Shown here piece by piece: positions 24,880-34,830 of a stretch of DNA of 64,000 bases. The stretch is from the NCBI GenBank assembly GCA_047629195.1, contig JBLHWY010000013.1, positions 1-64,000 on the forward strand, in the 5' to 3' direction. The stretch's first letter is position 1. Each line of letters starts with the position of its first letter. The notes beneath the pieces are model-generated. The model had not been told where the DNA came from. It did no database searches and saw nothing but the letters and a program-made list of their open reading frames with translations. The translations under genes were made by a program, and so were the position numbers. The stretch comes from UBA4582 sp047629195. Lineage in GTDB: Bacteria; Pseudomonadota; Gammaproteobacteria; Pseudomonadales; Azotimanducaceae.

Positions 24880-27282
24880 CTAGAATCTGTATTGAACCCG
24901 CGCCTGGAAGTGACGTGGTAATTCTGGCAGTACGATCTGGCTACCAAACAGGTTAGGGAAGTTCGCGCGAAAGTATCTTTCGTCGGTCAAGTTCTTACCT
25001 GTGATATTGAATACCCAGTTTTCTGTTTCATAAACAACGCCTAGATTAACCAGTGTATAGCCCGGCAATCTAACTGAACCAGACACGCCAGAAGCGACAT
25101 CATCAACATTCACTACACTACCACTAGCAGCCCATCCATTTAGGAAATCATAGGTCCCGGTGAAAGATAAGATGTTCTTCGGCATACCAGCTCGAACACC
25201 ATCACTCGGTGTAACCTGACCAAACAGAGCACCACCATAGAGTGCGCCAGCTGGAAGGTTAGGCACATCCTGTGCACCTACGAAACTGAATCGTCCGCCA
25301 GAGTTAACAGTTTCCAAATTGATAACTTCAATATCGGAATAACCCATGGTCATCACCAACTGCTCGGTTGCAACCCAACGTACTTCAACCTCATATCCTT
25401 CAGTCTCAGTGGCCTGATTAGTCACGATAGATTGAGCGCTAAAGTCAGTACGTTCCTGCTTGTAAGCAGAAACAGAGAAGTACAAGGTGTCTTCAATCAA
25501 GCTACCTTTGACACCAATTTCTTGCAGCTGAGATTGGTCAAATGCATCACCATCCGATATGCTCTGCGCGTTGAGATCAGCACCTTGTCCTGCGATTAGA
25601 GTAGATTGCTCAGAAGCAGTAATGTACGGGATCAATCCAGCACCAACTTCATAACTAATACTTGCAGTCCATGAAAGACCCTCAACTTCATCCTGCGCGC
25701 TGATAACATCCGCAGGGAACAATTGCAGATCAATAGGTGTTGCACTTTCCATGTCAATGTAGTCATAACGTGCACCCAGCAGGATGCTTAAACCAGATTC
25801 CCAAGTGAAATCACCGAGTGCGGCTAAACCGTAATTAGTATATTCACCTTCGTTGTAGTCAGAGTAATCATCATTGATCCGAGTTGACAGCAATCTTCGA
25901 TCAAGCGCTGTCGATGGGCCAGTCAAATCACGACGATCAAAAAACTCATTGATGAAATCATCACCATGCTTGAAGTTCGTGTAACGAACCGAGGGAGACA
26001 GCTGAATAGAGGCAACCATGCTGTCGTATTCAAACTGATTCGAAATGATTAGCTTGTTTTCAAACACATAAGAGTCATGAAATTGAGAGAAGCCATAAGC
26101 ATTTTCGTTAAGATTCTCGTATGCCTCATAGAACATCTGGTTTTTGAATTCCCAACCATTGTCAGTGTTATGAACAACGTCGAAGTACAAAGTCAACACG
26201 TCATTTTCAAGCAGGTCATCCGCCGCAACTAATGTTTGATTTCCTGAAAGTGTTGCTGTGCCTGGGTTAAGCAAACCCATACCGGCTAAATCTCCGGGAT
26301 TAACGCCCGTTGCCGCTTCAAGTTCAGCCACAGATAAGATTGTCGAATTGGGCACACCAAACAAGAAAGGCGTTAAAGTACCACCGGCAAAATATTCCTG
26401 ATGCGAAATTGAACCATCACCACTTGTATCCAGTGGCGCGGGCGAACCTGTAATGTAAGTACCATTATCGATTAGTTCTTGAGTTAGACGATTCCAGCCA
26501 GCAACCTGGTTACCTTCGTAGCGATGGAACATCCCACCAAACTGAACTCGTGTGTTATCGCTCCAATCAACATCAAACGAAGCTTGGATAAGTGTCTGAT
26601 CCGTTTTTGAATTGTCATAATAGCTACCGGAATTCTCTAGCTCACCATAGACGTAAAATCCAAGATTCTTACCAAAAGCCTCGGCTGGACCGCCAACTTC
26701 AGCAGTCAGAACACTTTTATCCCAGCTACCGGTTGTAAATGACAACGCACCGGTATTGGATTCAATGAATGCACCATTTTCTTCAACACGGGCAGATTTA
26801 GGATTGAAGTTTAAGAAACCACCAATCTTTGAAGGGCCGGATATTGGAGACGCTGGGCCACGTACAATATCAACTCGATCAGAAGCACCGATAGGGGTTG
26901 GATAGTTACCAGGATTATCGAGTCGACGAACGCCTCGGAAATATGTCTCACCAGGCGTACCACGCACATCAAGCCCACCAGCAACGCCGAAGAACGATTG
27001 CGTAAATGTACCTGGCGCAAGCGCGACCAATTCATCAATATCATTCATATTGAATCGTGCCATCTGCTCCGCTGAAACAGTCGAGGCAGAACGTGGCGTC
27101 TCTAGCAATGATTTATTAAAACCAAAGACCGACTGTACATTCTCGCCTGGCAAACTGCCCAGATCTCCTACAACAACTACTTCTTCCATTTCGGCTGCCA
27201 TTAAAGGCATTCCACTCAACGCTAAGGTCGCTGCCGCAACCCCAGCGGCAATCTTCTTCATTCTGCTTTTGATGATGGTCAT
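24880..27282 (-). CDS. TonB-dependent outer-membrane receptor
   Basis: The 800-residue protein has a signal peptide (AAGVAAATLALSGMPLMAA), a TonB-box-like stretch (MEEVVVVGDLG), a plug domain (LETPRSASTVSAEQM, GSxGG-like IGGFLNFNP) and a 22-strand-type barrel ending in aromatic residues (HFQARVQYRF). Such receptors use TonB energy to bring scarce, large or dilute ligands across the outer membrane. It resembles the ferrichrome/siderophore class by its plug motifs, but its place between an exported adenosine deaminase and a NUP lipoprotein suggests a purine nucleoside or nucleotide ligand. That is inference. The gene has a 270-base upstream gap and its own terminator. Confidence 0.92.
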   Translation of the reverse strand: MTIIKSRMKKIAAGVAAATLALSGMPLMAAEMEEVVVVGDLGSLPGENVQSVFGFNKSLLETPRSASTVSAEQMARFNMNDIDELVALAPGTFTQSFFGVAGGLDVRGTPGETYFRGVRRLDNPGNYPTPIGASDRVDIVRGPASPISGPSKIGGFLNFNPKSARVEENGAFIESNTGALSFTTGSWDKSVLTAEVGGPAEAFGKNLGFYVYGELENSGSYYDNSKTDQTLIQASFDVDWSDNTRVQFGGMFHRYEGNQVAGWNRLTQELIDNGTYITGSPAPLDTSGDGSISHQEYFAGGTLTPFLFGVPNSTILSVAELEAATGVNPGDLAGMGLLNPGTATLSGNQTLVAADDLLENDVLTLYFDVVHNTDNGWEFKNQMFYEAYENLNENAYGFSQFHDSYVFENKLIISNQFEYDSMVASIQLSPSVRYTNFKHGDDFINEFFDRRDLTGPSTALDRRLLSTRINDDYSDYNEGEYTNYGLAALGDFTWESGLSILLGARYDYIDMESATPIDLQLFPADVISAQDEVEGLSWTASISYEVGAGLIPYITASEQSTLIAGQGADLNAQSISDGDAFDQSQLQEIGVKGSLIEDTLYFSVSAYKQERTDFSAQSIVTNQATETEGYEVEVRWVATEQLVMTMGYSDIEVINLETVNSGGRFSFVGAQDVPNLPAGALYGGALFGQVTPSDGVRAGMPKNILSFTGTYDFLNGWAASGSVVNVDDVASGVSGSVRLPGYTLVNLGVVYETENWVFNITGKNLTDERYFRANFPNLFGSQIVLPELPRHFQARVQYRF

Positions 27283-27552
27283 CGCTTATTCGTACTCCCC
27301 AAGTAAAATTATGATCTGTTCTCTCTGAGCAATAATTAGGCCAAAGCCTTAAATCCCAATTGAAAGATCCCGTAAGTCCTAATTTAGTAGGCTTTTAGCT
27401 ATCCAATGGTCCGTTTCTTAACCAAAATTTCAACAAAAAAAGTTACTGAAATCTCTTTAGGAAATCGACCTATAGCGTTCGAAAGCAGCACCACTTCAGT
27501 CCTTCATGAACAGATCTCGCACAGCGCTGGTGCTAAAGCGCGGCATTATGCC

Positions 27553-28989
27553 CTACTTTAAAGCGCAAAGTTCATATTCTTTGCAAATAAATGAACGAAA
27601 TTCAGGTTCAACTGTCCGTAGCGATTCAACCCCTTTGCCCGTCATTCTTCGCTCAAAACGGATAACCCTTTTATGATAATGAGTTAGGAGCTTTTGTTTA
27701 GTTTCTTCATCAACAAAAGCATGTTCTAAAGAATTGATATTAAGTTGCTTAATTTCTGACCATGAAAGGTTGAATTCGGTAGTTGCGACAAAAAACTCAT
27801 CAGTCATGGTCGAATCCCACATACCCCGGTCATCGGTTGACAGGGCTACTGGTATCCCGGTCCTCAGATATTCAGGAAAAGGGTGTTGGCTAAAATCATC
27901 GACATACTCAAGCAACAAATTGCTGATCAGGTTAATTTCAACAAGCGCCGGTCCATCTCGCATAATCAACATAAGGTCCGGGTCTGTAATGAGATTGACA
28001 CCGTGACCAATTCGCCGGGCACCGAGTGTCAATGTGTCCCGGACGTGACTATTGGGTTCGTCCACTTCACCGCCATGCAGGGACAAATTGACGCCGTGAT
28101 ACTGGCGTCTTAGCTCGCGCATAGTCTGAAGAAACCGCGCTGGATGGCCCTTGTCATCGTCTTCCCGACCGACCATATCAAGACCTACCCAGAGGTCACT
28201 GTTTTGCGCGACAAACTGATAGGCTTGCTTAAGCTGAGCCAGACTGCTCGGTAGGAAACGTAGAATTGCCATTTGGAACCGCACGGTCATGCCAGTGTCC
28301 TGCACATCTTTTTGTGCCAGCCTATCTCGTACTATTTTGATCGCTGTCTCAACTGGCGTTCGACTACCATCTGCATTGAGATAGCCGGAAACCGAATAGT
28401 CAGGCTCCATGTATAACAATCCTTCGGCACTAAAAGCCTTAACGTTTCTGACCATACTTTCAGCGACCAGATAAGGATTGGCAACAAGATCGCCCATCCG
28501 CTGCCAATGCATTCGAAAGAACTCTTCACGCCCCTCATAGGGCTTATCCAGTCTAAAGCTATTCTGCCAAGCAGTTTTTTCTTCCTTGGAAAGGTCTGTG
28601 AGCAACTTGTACTCAGCCCGTTCACATTCATCCAACACCTGCCAATTCGATCCCTGGATGGTCTTGAAATACATGAGATAAGGCTCGAAACTCTCGTTAC
28701 CACCGTAGGGTCGGCAATTGTTGATTTTGGTTTTGGTGTAGTAGATATATCCGTTTGCTTCCTGTTCGAGCGCAAGTTCGAACATCCATTCAGAAAAGAT
28801 GGAACCGGTATTGTGCGCATGCAAGTCTCCACCTTTCGGCATCGCGTAGAGTGTCTTGTAAAGATCAATTTTGTTTCCCGAGGCTTTAAGTTCTTCAAAC
28901 CAGCGATTCATTTCATCGTTAGCGAAAGCCGAGTGGGCCATTACTAGACTAAAAAACAGGCTAAAAGTCAGAGCTAAAATTCTTATCAA
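27553..28989 (-). CDS. Exported adenosine deaminase-like enzyme
   Basis: The start is a TTG at 28989, placed six bases after AAAGGAGG; it gives a clean signal peptide (IRILALTFSLFFSLVMAHSAFA). A longer frame to 29097 adds 36 residues before that peptide and lacks such a site. The mature enzyme has deaminase motifs: PKGGDLHAHNTGSIF (HxH), LSLHGGEVDEP (catalytic Glu), RIGHGVNL and LSTDDRGMW. At about 478 residues it is longer than cytoplasmic adenosine deaminase and resembles secreted ADGF/CECR1-type deaminases. It would turn adenosine or deoxyadenosine into inosine in the periplasm or outside. It diverges from puuE across 164 bases. Confidence 0.9.
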   Translation of the reverse strand: MIRILALTFSLFFSLVMAHSAFANDEMNRWFEELKASGNKIDLYKTLYAMPKGGDLHAHNTGSIFSEWMFELALEQEANGYIYYTKTKINNCRPYGGNESFEPYLMYFKTIQGSNWQVLDECERAEYKLLTDLSKEEKTAWQNSFRLDKPYEGREEFFRMHWQRMGDLVANPYLVAESMVRNVKAFSAEGLLYMEPDYSVSGYLNADGSRTPVETAIKIVRDRLAQKDVQDTGMTVRFQMAILRFLPSSLAQLKQAYQFVAQNSDLWVGLDMVGREDDDKGHPARFLQTMRELRRQYHGVNLSLHGGEVDEPNSHVRDTLTLGARRIGHGVNLITDPDLMLIMRDGPALVEINLISNLLLEYVDDFSQHPFPEYLRTGIPVALSTDDRGMWDSTMTDEFFVATTEFNLSWSEIKQLNINSLEHAFVDEETKQKLLTHYHKRVIRFERRMTGKGVESLRTVEPEFRSFICKEYELCALK

Positions 28990-29153
28990 ATGTTGCCTCC
29001 TTTCCTTTGCAAATAGGTGCTTATTAAGGGTTTGCAATATAACACGTTTGCAAATAGCACTAGCGTTAATCGTCAGATAACATGTCTTGTTAGACACATT
29101 GATGTACGCCTAAAAATACAAATCAAAGCAACCAACAAAAGTAGCCGACCAAC

Positions 29154-30101
29154 ATGCCTGAGATAAACGACCAGAATCCATCTCAAAACATTTCGTCTGA
29201 CGAACCCTATCCGAGGGATATGATTGGCTATGGTGAGCAGCCACCGGCCGTCAAGTGGCCAGGGTCAGCTCGAATAGCCGTACAGTTTGTCATCAATTAT
29301 GAAGAGGGTGCAGAAAACAACGTACTTCATGGCGATGCAGGCTCGGAGACATTTCTTTCAGAAATCATCGGCGCCCCTTCCTATCCAGCCCGCCATATGA
29401 GCATGGAAAGCCTCTACGAGTATGGCAGCCGCGCCGGTTTCTGGCGCCTCCATCGCCTATTCAGTGAGTTTTCGTTTCCTGTGACTGTATACGGTGTCGC
29501 GATGGCACTGGAACGAAACCCCGCAGCCGTACAAGCTATGCTCCGTTCTAACTGGGAGGTGGCAAGCCATGGCTTACGCTGGATTGACTATCAGTTCCTG
29601 TCAGAAGACATCGAACGTGCACACATGGCCAAGGCAGTTGAGATACACACCCGAGTGACGGGTAATCGCCCGCTGGGCTGGTACACGGGTCGCGACAGTC
29701 CGAATACGCGGCGGCTCGTAAATGAGTATGGCGGTTTCCTCTACGACAGCGATTCTTATGCCGACGACTTACCATATTGGTGTCGCGACTTTGAAAAACC
29801 GCACCTCATCATTCCGTATACCCTGGACGTCAACGACATGCGTTTTGCCGCGCCGCAGGGATTTAATGCAGGTGATCAGTTTCTGAATTACTTAACCGAC
29901 ACGTTCGATACATTATATGAAGAGGGTCGCGACACGCCGAAAATGATGAGCATCGGCCTACACTGCCGAATTGCAGGCAAACCCGGCAGAGCTGCTGCAT
30001 TGAGAAAATTTCTAAATTATATTGCCAACAAAGAAGACGTCTGGGTATGCCGCCGCATAGACATCGCCCAACATTGGCATGCCAATCACGCACCGCCATA
30101 A
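29154..30101 (+). CDS. puuE: PuuE-type allantoinase (polysaccharide-deacetylase fold)
   Basis: PuuE hydrolyses (S)-allantoin to allantoate without the amidohydrolase fold. The sequence shows the diagnostic opening RDMIGYGEQPPAVKWPG, the strand VQFVINYEEGAENNVLHGD, SHGLRWIDYQ with a metal-site His, GWYTGRDSPNTRR and SIGLHCRIAGKPGR near the C-terminus. Length (315) is normal. It supplies allantoate to the allantoicase-AllA pair 8 kb to the left. It is divergent from the exported deaminase and convergent with ribokinase. Confidence 0.93.
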   Translation: MPEINDQNPSQNISSDEPYPRDMIGYGEQPPAVKWPGSARIAVQFVINYEEGAENNVLHGDAGSETFLSEIIGAPSYPARHMSMESLYEYGSRAGFWRLHRLFSEFSFPVTVYGVAMALERNPAAVQAMLRSNWEVASHGLRWIDYQFLSEDIERAHMAKAVEIHTRVTGNRPLGWYTGRDSPNTRRLVNEYGGFLYDSDSYADDLPYWCRDFEKPHLIIPYTLDVNDMRFAAPQGFNAGDQFLNYLTDTFDTLYEEGRDTPKMMSIGLHCRIAGKPGRAAALRKFLNYIANKEDVWVCRRIDIAQHWHANHAPP

Positions 30102-30119
30102 GGACTGATAATAAAGCAT

Positions 30120-31037
30120 CTATCTATCAACAAACGCCAGCACCTCTTCCCGACTTGGAATTGAGGCAATGGCACCTTTGCTCGTGACAGCGATAGCTGC
30201 TGCAGCTGAGGCGACTTTCGCGGCATCACCCAGCTTTGCACCACGCACAAGCTCTGCTACCAGTGCACCATTAAACACATCGCCAGCCGCTGTCGTGTCC
30301 ACCGCCTCAACCTTGAAACCATCAACAAGTTCCGTTGAAGTCTCAGACACGATCAGGCAACCACGTGCACCGAGGGTCGACACCACGATTCCAACGCCCT
30401 TTTTGCAGAGGCTCAGCGCTGCGGCTTCAACTTCTTCAATCGTCTTCACGGGCATGCCGCTAATCTGGCTTAACTCAACTTCATTGGGTGTTAGGATATC
30501 TATCATCGGTAGCAATACTGCCGGTATTGGTCTCGCAGGTGCTGGGTTCAAAACAAAAAGCGTCTCATTTTCAACACAGATTGTCGCGATATGTTCGATC
30601 GTTTCAAAGGGTATCTCTAGCTGAACGAGCACTGCGCCCGCAGTTCGGATGTGATCAATATGCTCATCGATCAGGATAGGCAAAACGTGAGCATTTGCGC
30701 CGCCTGAGATACCAATGCAATTCTCCCCTTCCGCATTGACGAAAATACAAGCGCTGCCTGTGCCTACACCCTTGATTTCTTTGACGTAAGTTATGGGCAT
30801 ATGGAGATCAGAAAAAACCTGCCGTACTGATTTCGATATATCATCATCGCCAACGCAGCTAATAAACGTTGTCGAAGCACCGCCCGCCTTGAAAGCAGCG
30901 ACAGCCTGATTAGCACCTTTGCCCCCAAGACCACTTTGTAAGGTGCCACCGGCTACCGTTTCGCCCGGCAGTGGAAGTGTCGGAAGATACATCACAATAT
31001 CCCAATTAGTACTGCCTATAACCACTATTTCATTCAT
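30120..31037 (-). CDS. rbsK: Ribokinase (PfkB family)
   Basis: Ribokinase phosphorylates ribose to ribose 5-phosphate with ATP. The substrate motif GLGGKGANQAVAAFKAGG is near residues 37-54 and the C-terminal catalytic motif DTTAAGDVFNGAL near 245-257; both are ribokinase-like rather than fructokinase- or adenosine-kinase-like. In this locus the ribose would come from nucleoside hydrolase or from a NUP-type nucleoside-cleaving enzyme. It lies 40 bases after the NCS2 permease stop in the same direction, so they are probably one transcript. Confidence 0.9.
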   Translation of the reverse strand: MNEIVVIGSTNWDIVMYLPTLPLPGETVAGGTLQSGLGGKGANQAVAAFKAGGASTTFISCVGDDDISKSVRQVFSDLHMPITYVKEIKGVGTGSACIFVNAEGENCIGISGGANAHVLPILIDEHIDHIRTAGAVLVQLEIPFETIEHIATICVENETLFVLNPAPARPIPAVLLPMIDILTPNEVELSQISGMPVKTIEEVEAAALSLCKKGVGIVVSTLGARGCLIVSETSTELVDGFKVEAVDTTAAGDVFNGALVAELVRGAKLGDAAKVASAAAAIAVTSKGAIASIPSREEVLAFVDR

Positions 31038-31077
31038 AAAACACCTTCACCAAATTTTGCTCTGCTCATATATTTGG

Positions 31078-32433
31078 CTAACGCCGAGCAGAATATGTAA
31101 TGCGACCAACTTCTAACAGTAGTGCAATTAATGCACCGGTAGTTACCGGAAACTGTATGACCGTCACAACGCCTTGAGGGAGAAATTCAAAGTTTTCAAC
31201 AAACAGCGACAACAGCCAACCTAAAACCACAGACGCGCCGACTAGCAACCAGTCACCTGTATCGGCATTACCCGTTCTGACTATTCGTATGCCTGCGAGC
31301 CCGACCATTGAAAACAACAACAAGGTCGCACCATAGAGAACTGCATCGGGAATAAACTGGAAAATGCCGCCAATAATTGGAAACACACCCAGTATGACCA
31401 AGAACCCTGCGACAAAAAAACCAATATAGCGACTCGCAACACCTGTTAGCTGAATGACCCCGTTATTTTGGCTGAATGTCGTATTTGGGAAAGTGCAGAA
31501 AAAAGAGGCCATCAGCGAGTTAGTCGCATCACCCAAAATACCGCCACGAATACGCCGCCAGTATTTATGACCACTGGTCGAAAGTCCGGAAAGGCTACTC
31601 GTCGCAGTCAAGTCGCCGACAGATTCCATCATCGAGATAAGAAATATCGGAAACAACGACACCACAATGACCCAATCAACCCCCAACGGGTACCGAGCAG
31701 GTTCAGGAATAAAGATAGCATCCAATTCAGAAAGACGAGAAAAATCAGTTAAGCCCAGGGACGCTGCTGCGGTAAGCCCAACAATAAGTCCGATGGAAAT
31801 ACTGCTCAGCCTCATCCACGGATTGCCAAAGCGGGTGATCACGACGATTATCACAAACACCAGCAGCGCTAAAAATGCGACGGTCCAGCCACCACTCGTT
31901 TCATCCAGATAGGCCCGCTGGATATTCATCAGCGTTGTCCAAACTAACGTTGCCCCCAATAAAATAACGGTAGTGCCAGTGACATTGGGCGTCACCACAC
32001 GTTGCAAGGATGGCAACGCGAAACTGAGCGCCATCATCGCGACAGAACACACCGCAGCTGAACCGAATAAAGTGCCAAGTGCTGCGCTACTGTCGCCTGG
32101 ACCATTCAAGGCATAGAAAGCCGCAATCAAAGGACCAATAAAGGCGAAACTGGTTCCCTGAATGCTGAGTAACCCCGAACCAATGGGACCAATTCGTTGG
32201 ATCTGAACGAACGTCGCAGCTCCAGAGATAACCAAAGCAGAACTCACCAGATAACTGGTGTCCTGCAACGAAAGATTCATCCCACCGGCGATAATCAGCG
32301 GGGCTACTAACAAACCACCGAAAACAGCTAGTACGTGCTGTAATCCAACGAGTAACGCAGTACCAAAAGGCGGCCGGTCTTCGAGCCCGAAGAGCATTTT
32401 TGATTCAGGTTTCTGCAAGTCAATTTCACTCAT
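31078..32433 (-). CDS. NCS2-family xanthine/uracil/urate permease
   Basis: The 451-residue protein has the 14-helix NCS2 layout and the signatures PPFGTALLVGLQHVLAVFGG at the start and TFSQNNGVIQLTGVASRYIG near residue 320, which is the QNxG substrate motif of nucleobase/ascorbate transporters. It should symport a nucleobase (xanthine, urate or uracil) with protons through the inner membrane. The neighbourhood favours purines. It diverges from the second adenine-deaminase-like gene with an 82-base gap and precedes rbsK. Confidence 0.9.
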   Translation of the reverse strand: MSEIDLQKPESKMLFGLEDRPPFGTALLVGLQHVLAVFGGLLVAPLIIAGGMNLSLQDTSYLVSSALVISGAATFVQIQRIGPIGSGLLSIQGTSFAFIGPLIAAFYALNGPGDSSAALGTLFGSAAVCSVAMMALSFALPSLQRVVTPNVTGTTVILLGATLVWTTLMNIQRAYLDETSGGWTVAFLALLVFVIIVVITRFGNPWMRLSSISIGLIVGLTAAASLGLTDFSRLSELDAIFIPEPARYPLGVDWVIVVSLFPIFLISMMESVGDLTATSSLSGLSTSGHKYWRRIRGGILGDATNSLMASFFCTFPNTTFSQNNGVIQLTGVASRYIGFFVAGFLVILGVFPIIGGIFQFIPDAVLYGATLLLFSMVGLAGIRIVRTGNADTGDWLLVGASVVLGWLLSLFVENFEFLPQGVVTVIQFPVTTGALIALLLEVGRITYSARR

Positions 32434-32515
32434 AGTTAAGTTAGCAGTTAGGTTGACGGTTGAAGTGCTGTCAGATTTGTTACAATGTTTTTACTATAAC
32501 CAAACCGGAGAACCC

Positions 32516-33514
32516 ATGGAAGATTACATTCGCGGCATGCCGAAAGCAGAATTACACGTTCATCTGGAAGGTACCTTAGAGCCAGAACACATATTCGCCC
32601 TGGCGGAGCGAAACAACATCGCGCTTGCATATAAAACACCTGCCGAGGTCATCGCTGCCTATGATTTCCACGACCTGCCTTCTTTTCTAACAATCTATTA
32701 TGCAGCGATGTCTGTGCTTCAGACCGAGCAGGATTTCTATGAGCTGACCTACCACTATTTTCAGCGAGCTCACAAGGACAACATCGTTTACGTCGAACCC
32801 TTCTTCGATCCCCAGGGACACACAAGCCGAGGTGTCGCATTCGAGACCATCATCAAAGGCATTCATCGCGCGCAAGTCGATGCTGAGCAGAACCTTGGCA
32901 TCGAGTCCAATCTAATCATGTGCTTCTTAAGAGATATGAGCGCAGAATCCGCCATGGAGCACTTACAGATGAGCCTCCCCTTCAAAAACTGGATTATTGG
33001 TGTCGGACTCGATTCAGATGAAAAAGATAATCCACCCAGCAAGTTCAAAGATGTTTTTGCCCGCGCAAAAAGCGAAGGATATCAGCTCACCATGCACTGC
33101 GATGTAAACCAGGTCGACATCGTCGATCACATCTGGCAATGCCTCAACGACATTGGTGTGGACCGAATTGATCATGGTATTAATTCACTTGAGGACGAAA
33201 AGCTTTGCGAGGAAATCGCCAAACGAGGATTGGGACTCACGATTTGTCCAGTTTCAAACCGATTCGTCGTTCAATCTCTTACCAGCACGGAGATTAAGTT
33301 AATGTTGCAAAAAGGCATGAAAGCAACAATCAATTCCGACGACCCGGGGTACTTCCGCGCCTACCTGACAGACAATTTTCTAGCACTCACGGATGAGGCA
33401 GAATTTTCACGGGAGGAGATTCGCCAGCTAAATGCGAATGCTTTTGAGACTAGCTGGCTAAGTCCAGAACGGAAAGCGCACTATTTAGCAAAAGTTAATA
33501 GCTTTCATTCTTGA
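32516..33514 (+). CDS. Adenine/adenosine deaminase paralogue lacking the catalytic HxGE
   Basis: The ATG at 32516, after GGAG, gives 332 residues; a longer frame runs antisense into the permease gene. Most superfamily motifs are there (MPKAELHVHLEGTLEP, YVEPFFDPQGHTSRG, RIDHGINS, CPVSNRF, NSDDPGYF). However, where the usual text is HAGEEG, with the Glu that protonates the purine ring, this protein reads HCDVNQ. The metal His is kept and the Glu is lost. A subfamily with this HCD form is known to me by sight but not by function. It probably binds an adenine-like purine, with altered chemistry or substrate. It converges on the AzgA-type permease. Confidence 0.85.
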   Translation: MEDYIRGMPKAELHVHLEGTLEPEHIFALAERNNIALAYKTPAEVIAAYDFHDLPSFLTIYYAAMSVLQTEQDFYELTYHYFQRAHKDNIVYVEPFFDPQGHTSRGVAFETIIKGIHRAQVDAEQNLGIESNLIMCFLRDMSAESAMEHLQMSLPFKNWIIGVGLDSDEKDNPPSKFKDVFARAKSEGYQLTMHCDVNQVDIVDHIWQCLNDIGVDRIDHGINSLEDEKLCEEIAKRGLGLTICPVSNRFVVQSLTSTEIKLMLQKGMKATINSDDPGYFRAYLTDNFLALTDEAEFSREEIRQLNANAFETSWLSPERKAHYLAKVNSFHS

Positions 33515-33531
33515 GTGCGTGAGGTTCAAGC

Positions 33532-34830
33532 CTAAGATAGAAATGCAAACTTGCCGGCAAACACCGCGGCGATCACATAGACTGCAATCGGACAGTCTGT
33601 GGCTCGCCCGCTTAGCAATTTGATCGCAACATAGGTCACAAATCCTAGACCGATACCGTCCGCGATCGAAAAAGAAAGTGGCATTGCCATTGCGCAGACG
33701 ACGGCTGGCGCTGACTCAGTATAGTCATCCCAGTCGATGTCGGAAAGGCTTCGGAGCATCAAACAGGCAACAAAAAGCAACGCTGCCGCCGAGGCATAAC
33801 CAGGAATACTCTGAGCGAGCGGAGCGAAAAAAAGACACAACAGAAATAACAAGCCTGTAGTCACGGCGGTCAAGCCCGTTCGTCCACCGGCTTCCACCCC
33901 TGCGGCGCTTTCAATAAAACTGGTAGTCGAAGATGTACCAGCCAACGACCCAACCACGGTAGCACCAGAGTCAGACATTAGTGCCATTCCCAATCTCGGC
34001 ATTTTACCGTTCTCATCGGTCAGGTTCGCCCTATTGGCGACGCCTACAATCGTGCCGGCGGTATCGAATACGTCTACTAGCAAAAGCGTTAAGATCACGG
34101 TGATCATCGAGATATCAAATGCTGCTGCTATATCTAATTGGAGAAAAACAGGTGCCATTGATGGTGGGATAGACATGACGCCCTTGAACTCTGACCCACC
34201 AAACACCCAACCTAATATCGCCGCCGCCAACATGCCAAGAATGACCGCACCCGTGATCTTACGCACCGTCATTGTGGCAATTAGCGCAAAGCCAATCATA
34301 CATAGCAGCGGACCAACGTCAGTGAGCGAACCAAAAGACACAAGCGTAGCGGGATTATCAACCACAATACCCGCATTTTTGAGGGCGATGAAGCCAAGAA
34401 AAAAGCCGATGCCGGAGGCAATGCCGAGCTTTAAATTTTTAGGAATAGCATTAATCAGCCATTCTCTGATGGGCAGGATACTCATGATGACAAATATGAT
34501 GCCGGACAAGAAAACAGCACCAAGTGCAGTCTGCCATGTGTGTCCAAGTCCGAGCACGATGCCATAGGTGAAGAAAGCGTTTTGACCCATACCTGGTGCC
34601 ATTGCTATCGGATAATTACCAAGGAGCCCCATCGCGATAGATCCAAAGGCTGCAGCAATACAGGTAGCAACAAACACGGCACCGAAGTCCATCCCAGCGT
34701 CAGACAGGATTGCGGGGTTAACCACTGTGATGTACGCCATTGCTAAAAACGTTGTCAATCCCGCAACGATTTCAGTTTTGATATTCGTTTTGTGGTGTTC
34801 TAACTCAAAAAAACGATTGAGAAAATCCAT
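33532..34830 (-). CDS. AzgA-type adenine/guanine/hypoxanthine permease
   Basis: The opening MDFLNRFFELEHHKTNIKTE and FLAMAYITVVNPAILSDAGMD identify the AzgA branch of NCS2-fold transporters (E. coli AdeP/GhxP type). The 432 residues form 13-14 helices, with LVDVFDTAGTIVGVANRA near the middle and GTSSTTSFIESAAGVEAGGRTGL carrying the substrate motif. It imports adenine, guanine or hypoxanthine with protons. It diverges from the phosphoribosyltransferase gene over 183 bases and so could be co-controlled with salvage genes. Confidence 0.93.
   Translation of the reverse strand: MDFLNRFFELEHHKTNIKTEIVAGLTTFLAMAYITVVNPAILSDAGMDFGAVFVATCIAAAFGSIAMGLLGNYPIAMAPGMGQNAFFTYGIVLGLGHTWQTALGAVFLSGIIFVIMSILPIREWLINAIPKNLKLGIASGIGFFLGFIALKNAGIVVDNPATLVSFGSLTDVGPLLCMIGFALIATMTVRKITGAVILGMLAAAILGWVFGGSEFKGVMSIPPSMAPVFLQLDIAAAFDISMITVILTLLLVDVFDTAGTIVGVANRANLTDENGKMPRLGMALMSDSGATVVGSLAGTSSTTSFIESAAGVEAGGRTGLTAVTTGLLFLLCLFFAPLAQSIPGYASAAALLFVACLMLRSLSDIDWDDYTESAPAVVCAMAMPLSFSIADGIGLGFVTYVAIKLLSGRATDCPIAVYVIAAVFAGKFAFLS

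Noticed and set aside
27283..27460. Leader of the TonB receptor gene as a possible purine riboswitch
   Set aside because: There are small pairings (CCTA/TAGG, AGGC/GCCT), but the conserved loop sequences and three-way junction of purine riboswitches are not there.
28332..28898. 188-residue open frame antisense inside the exported deaminase gene
   Set aside because: It overlaps a well-supported deaminase frame on the same strand, has no recognisable domain and is rich in Arg/Ser/Pro, typical of a shadow frame.
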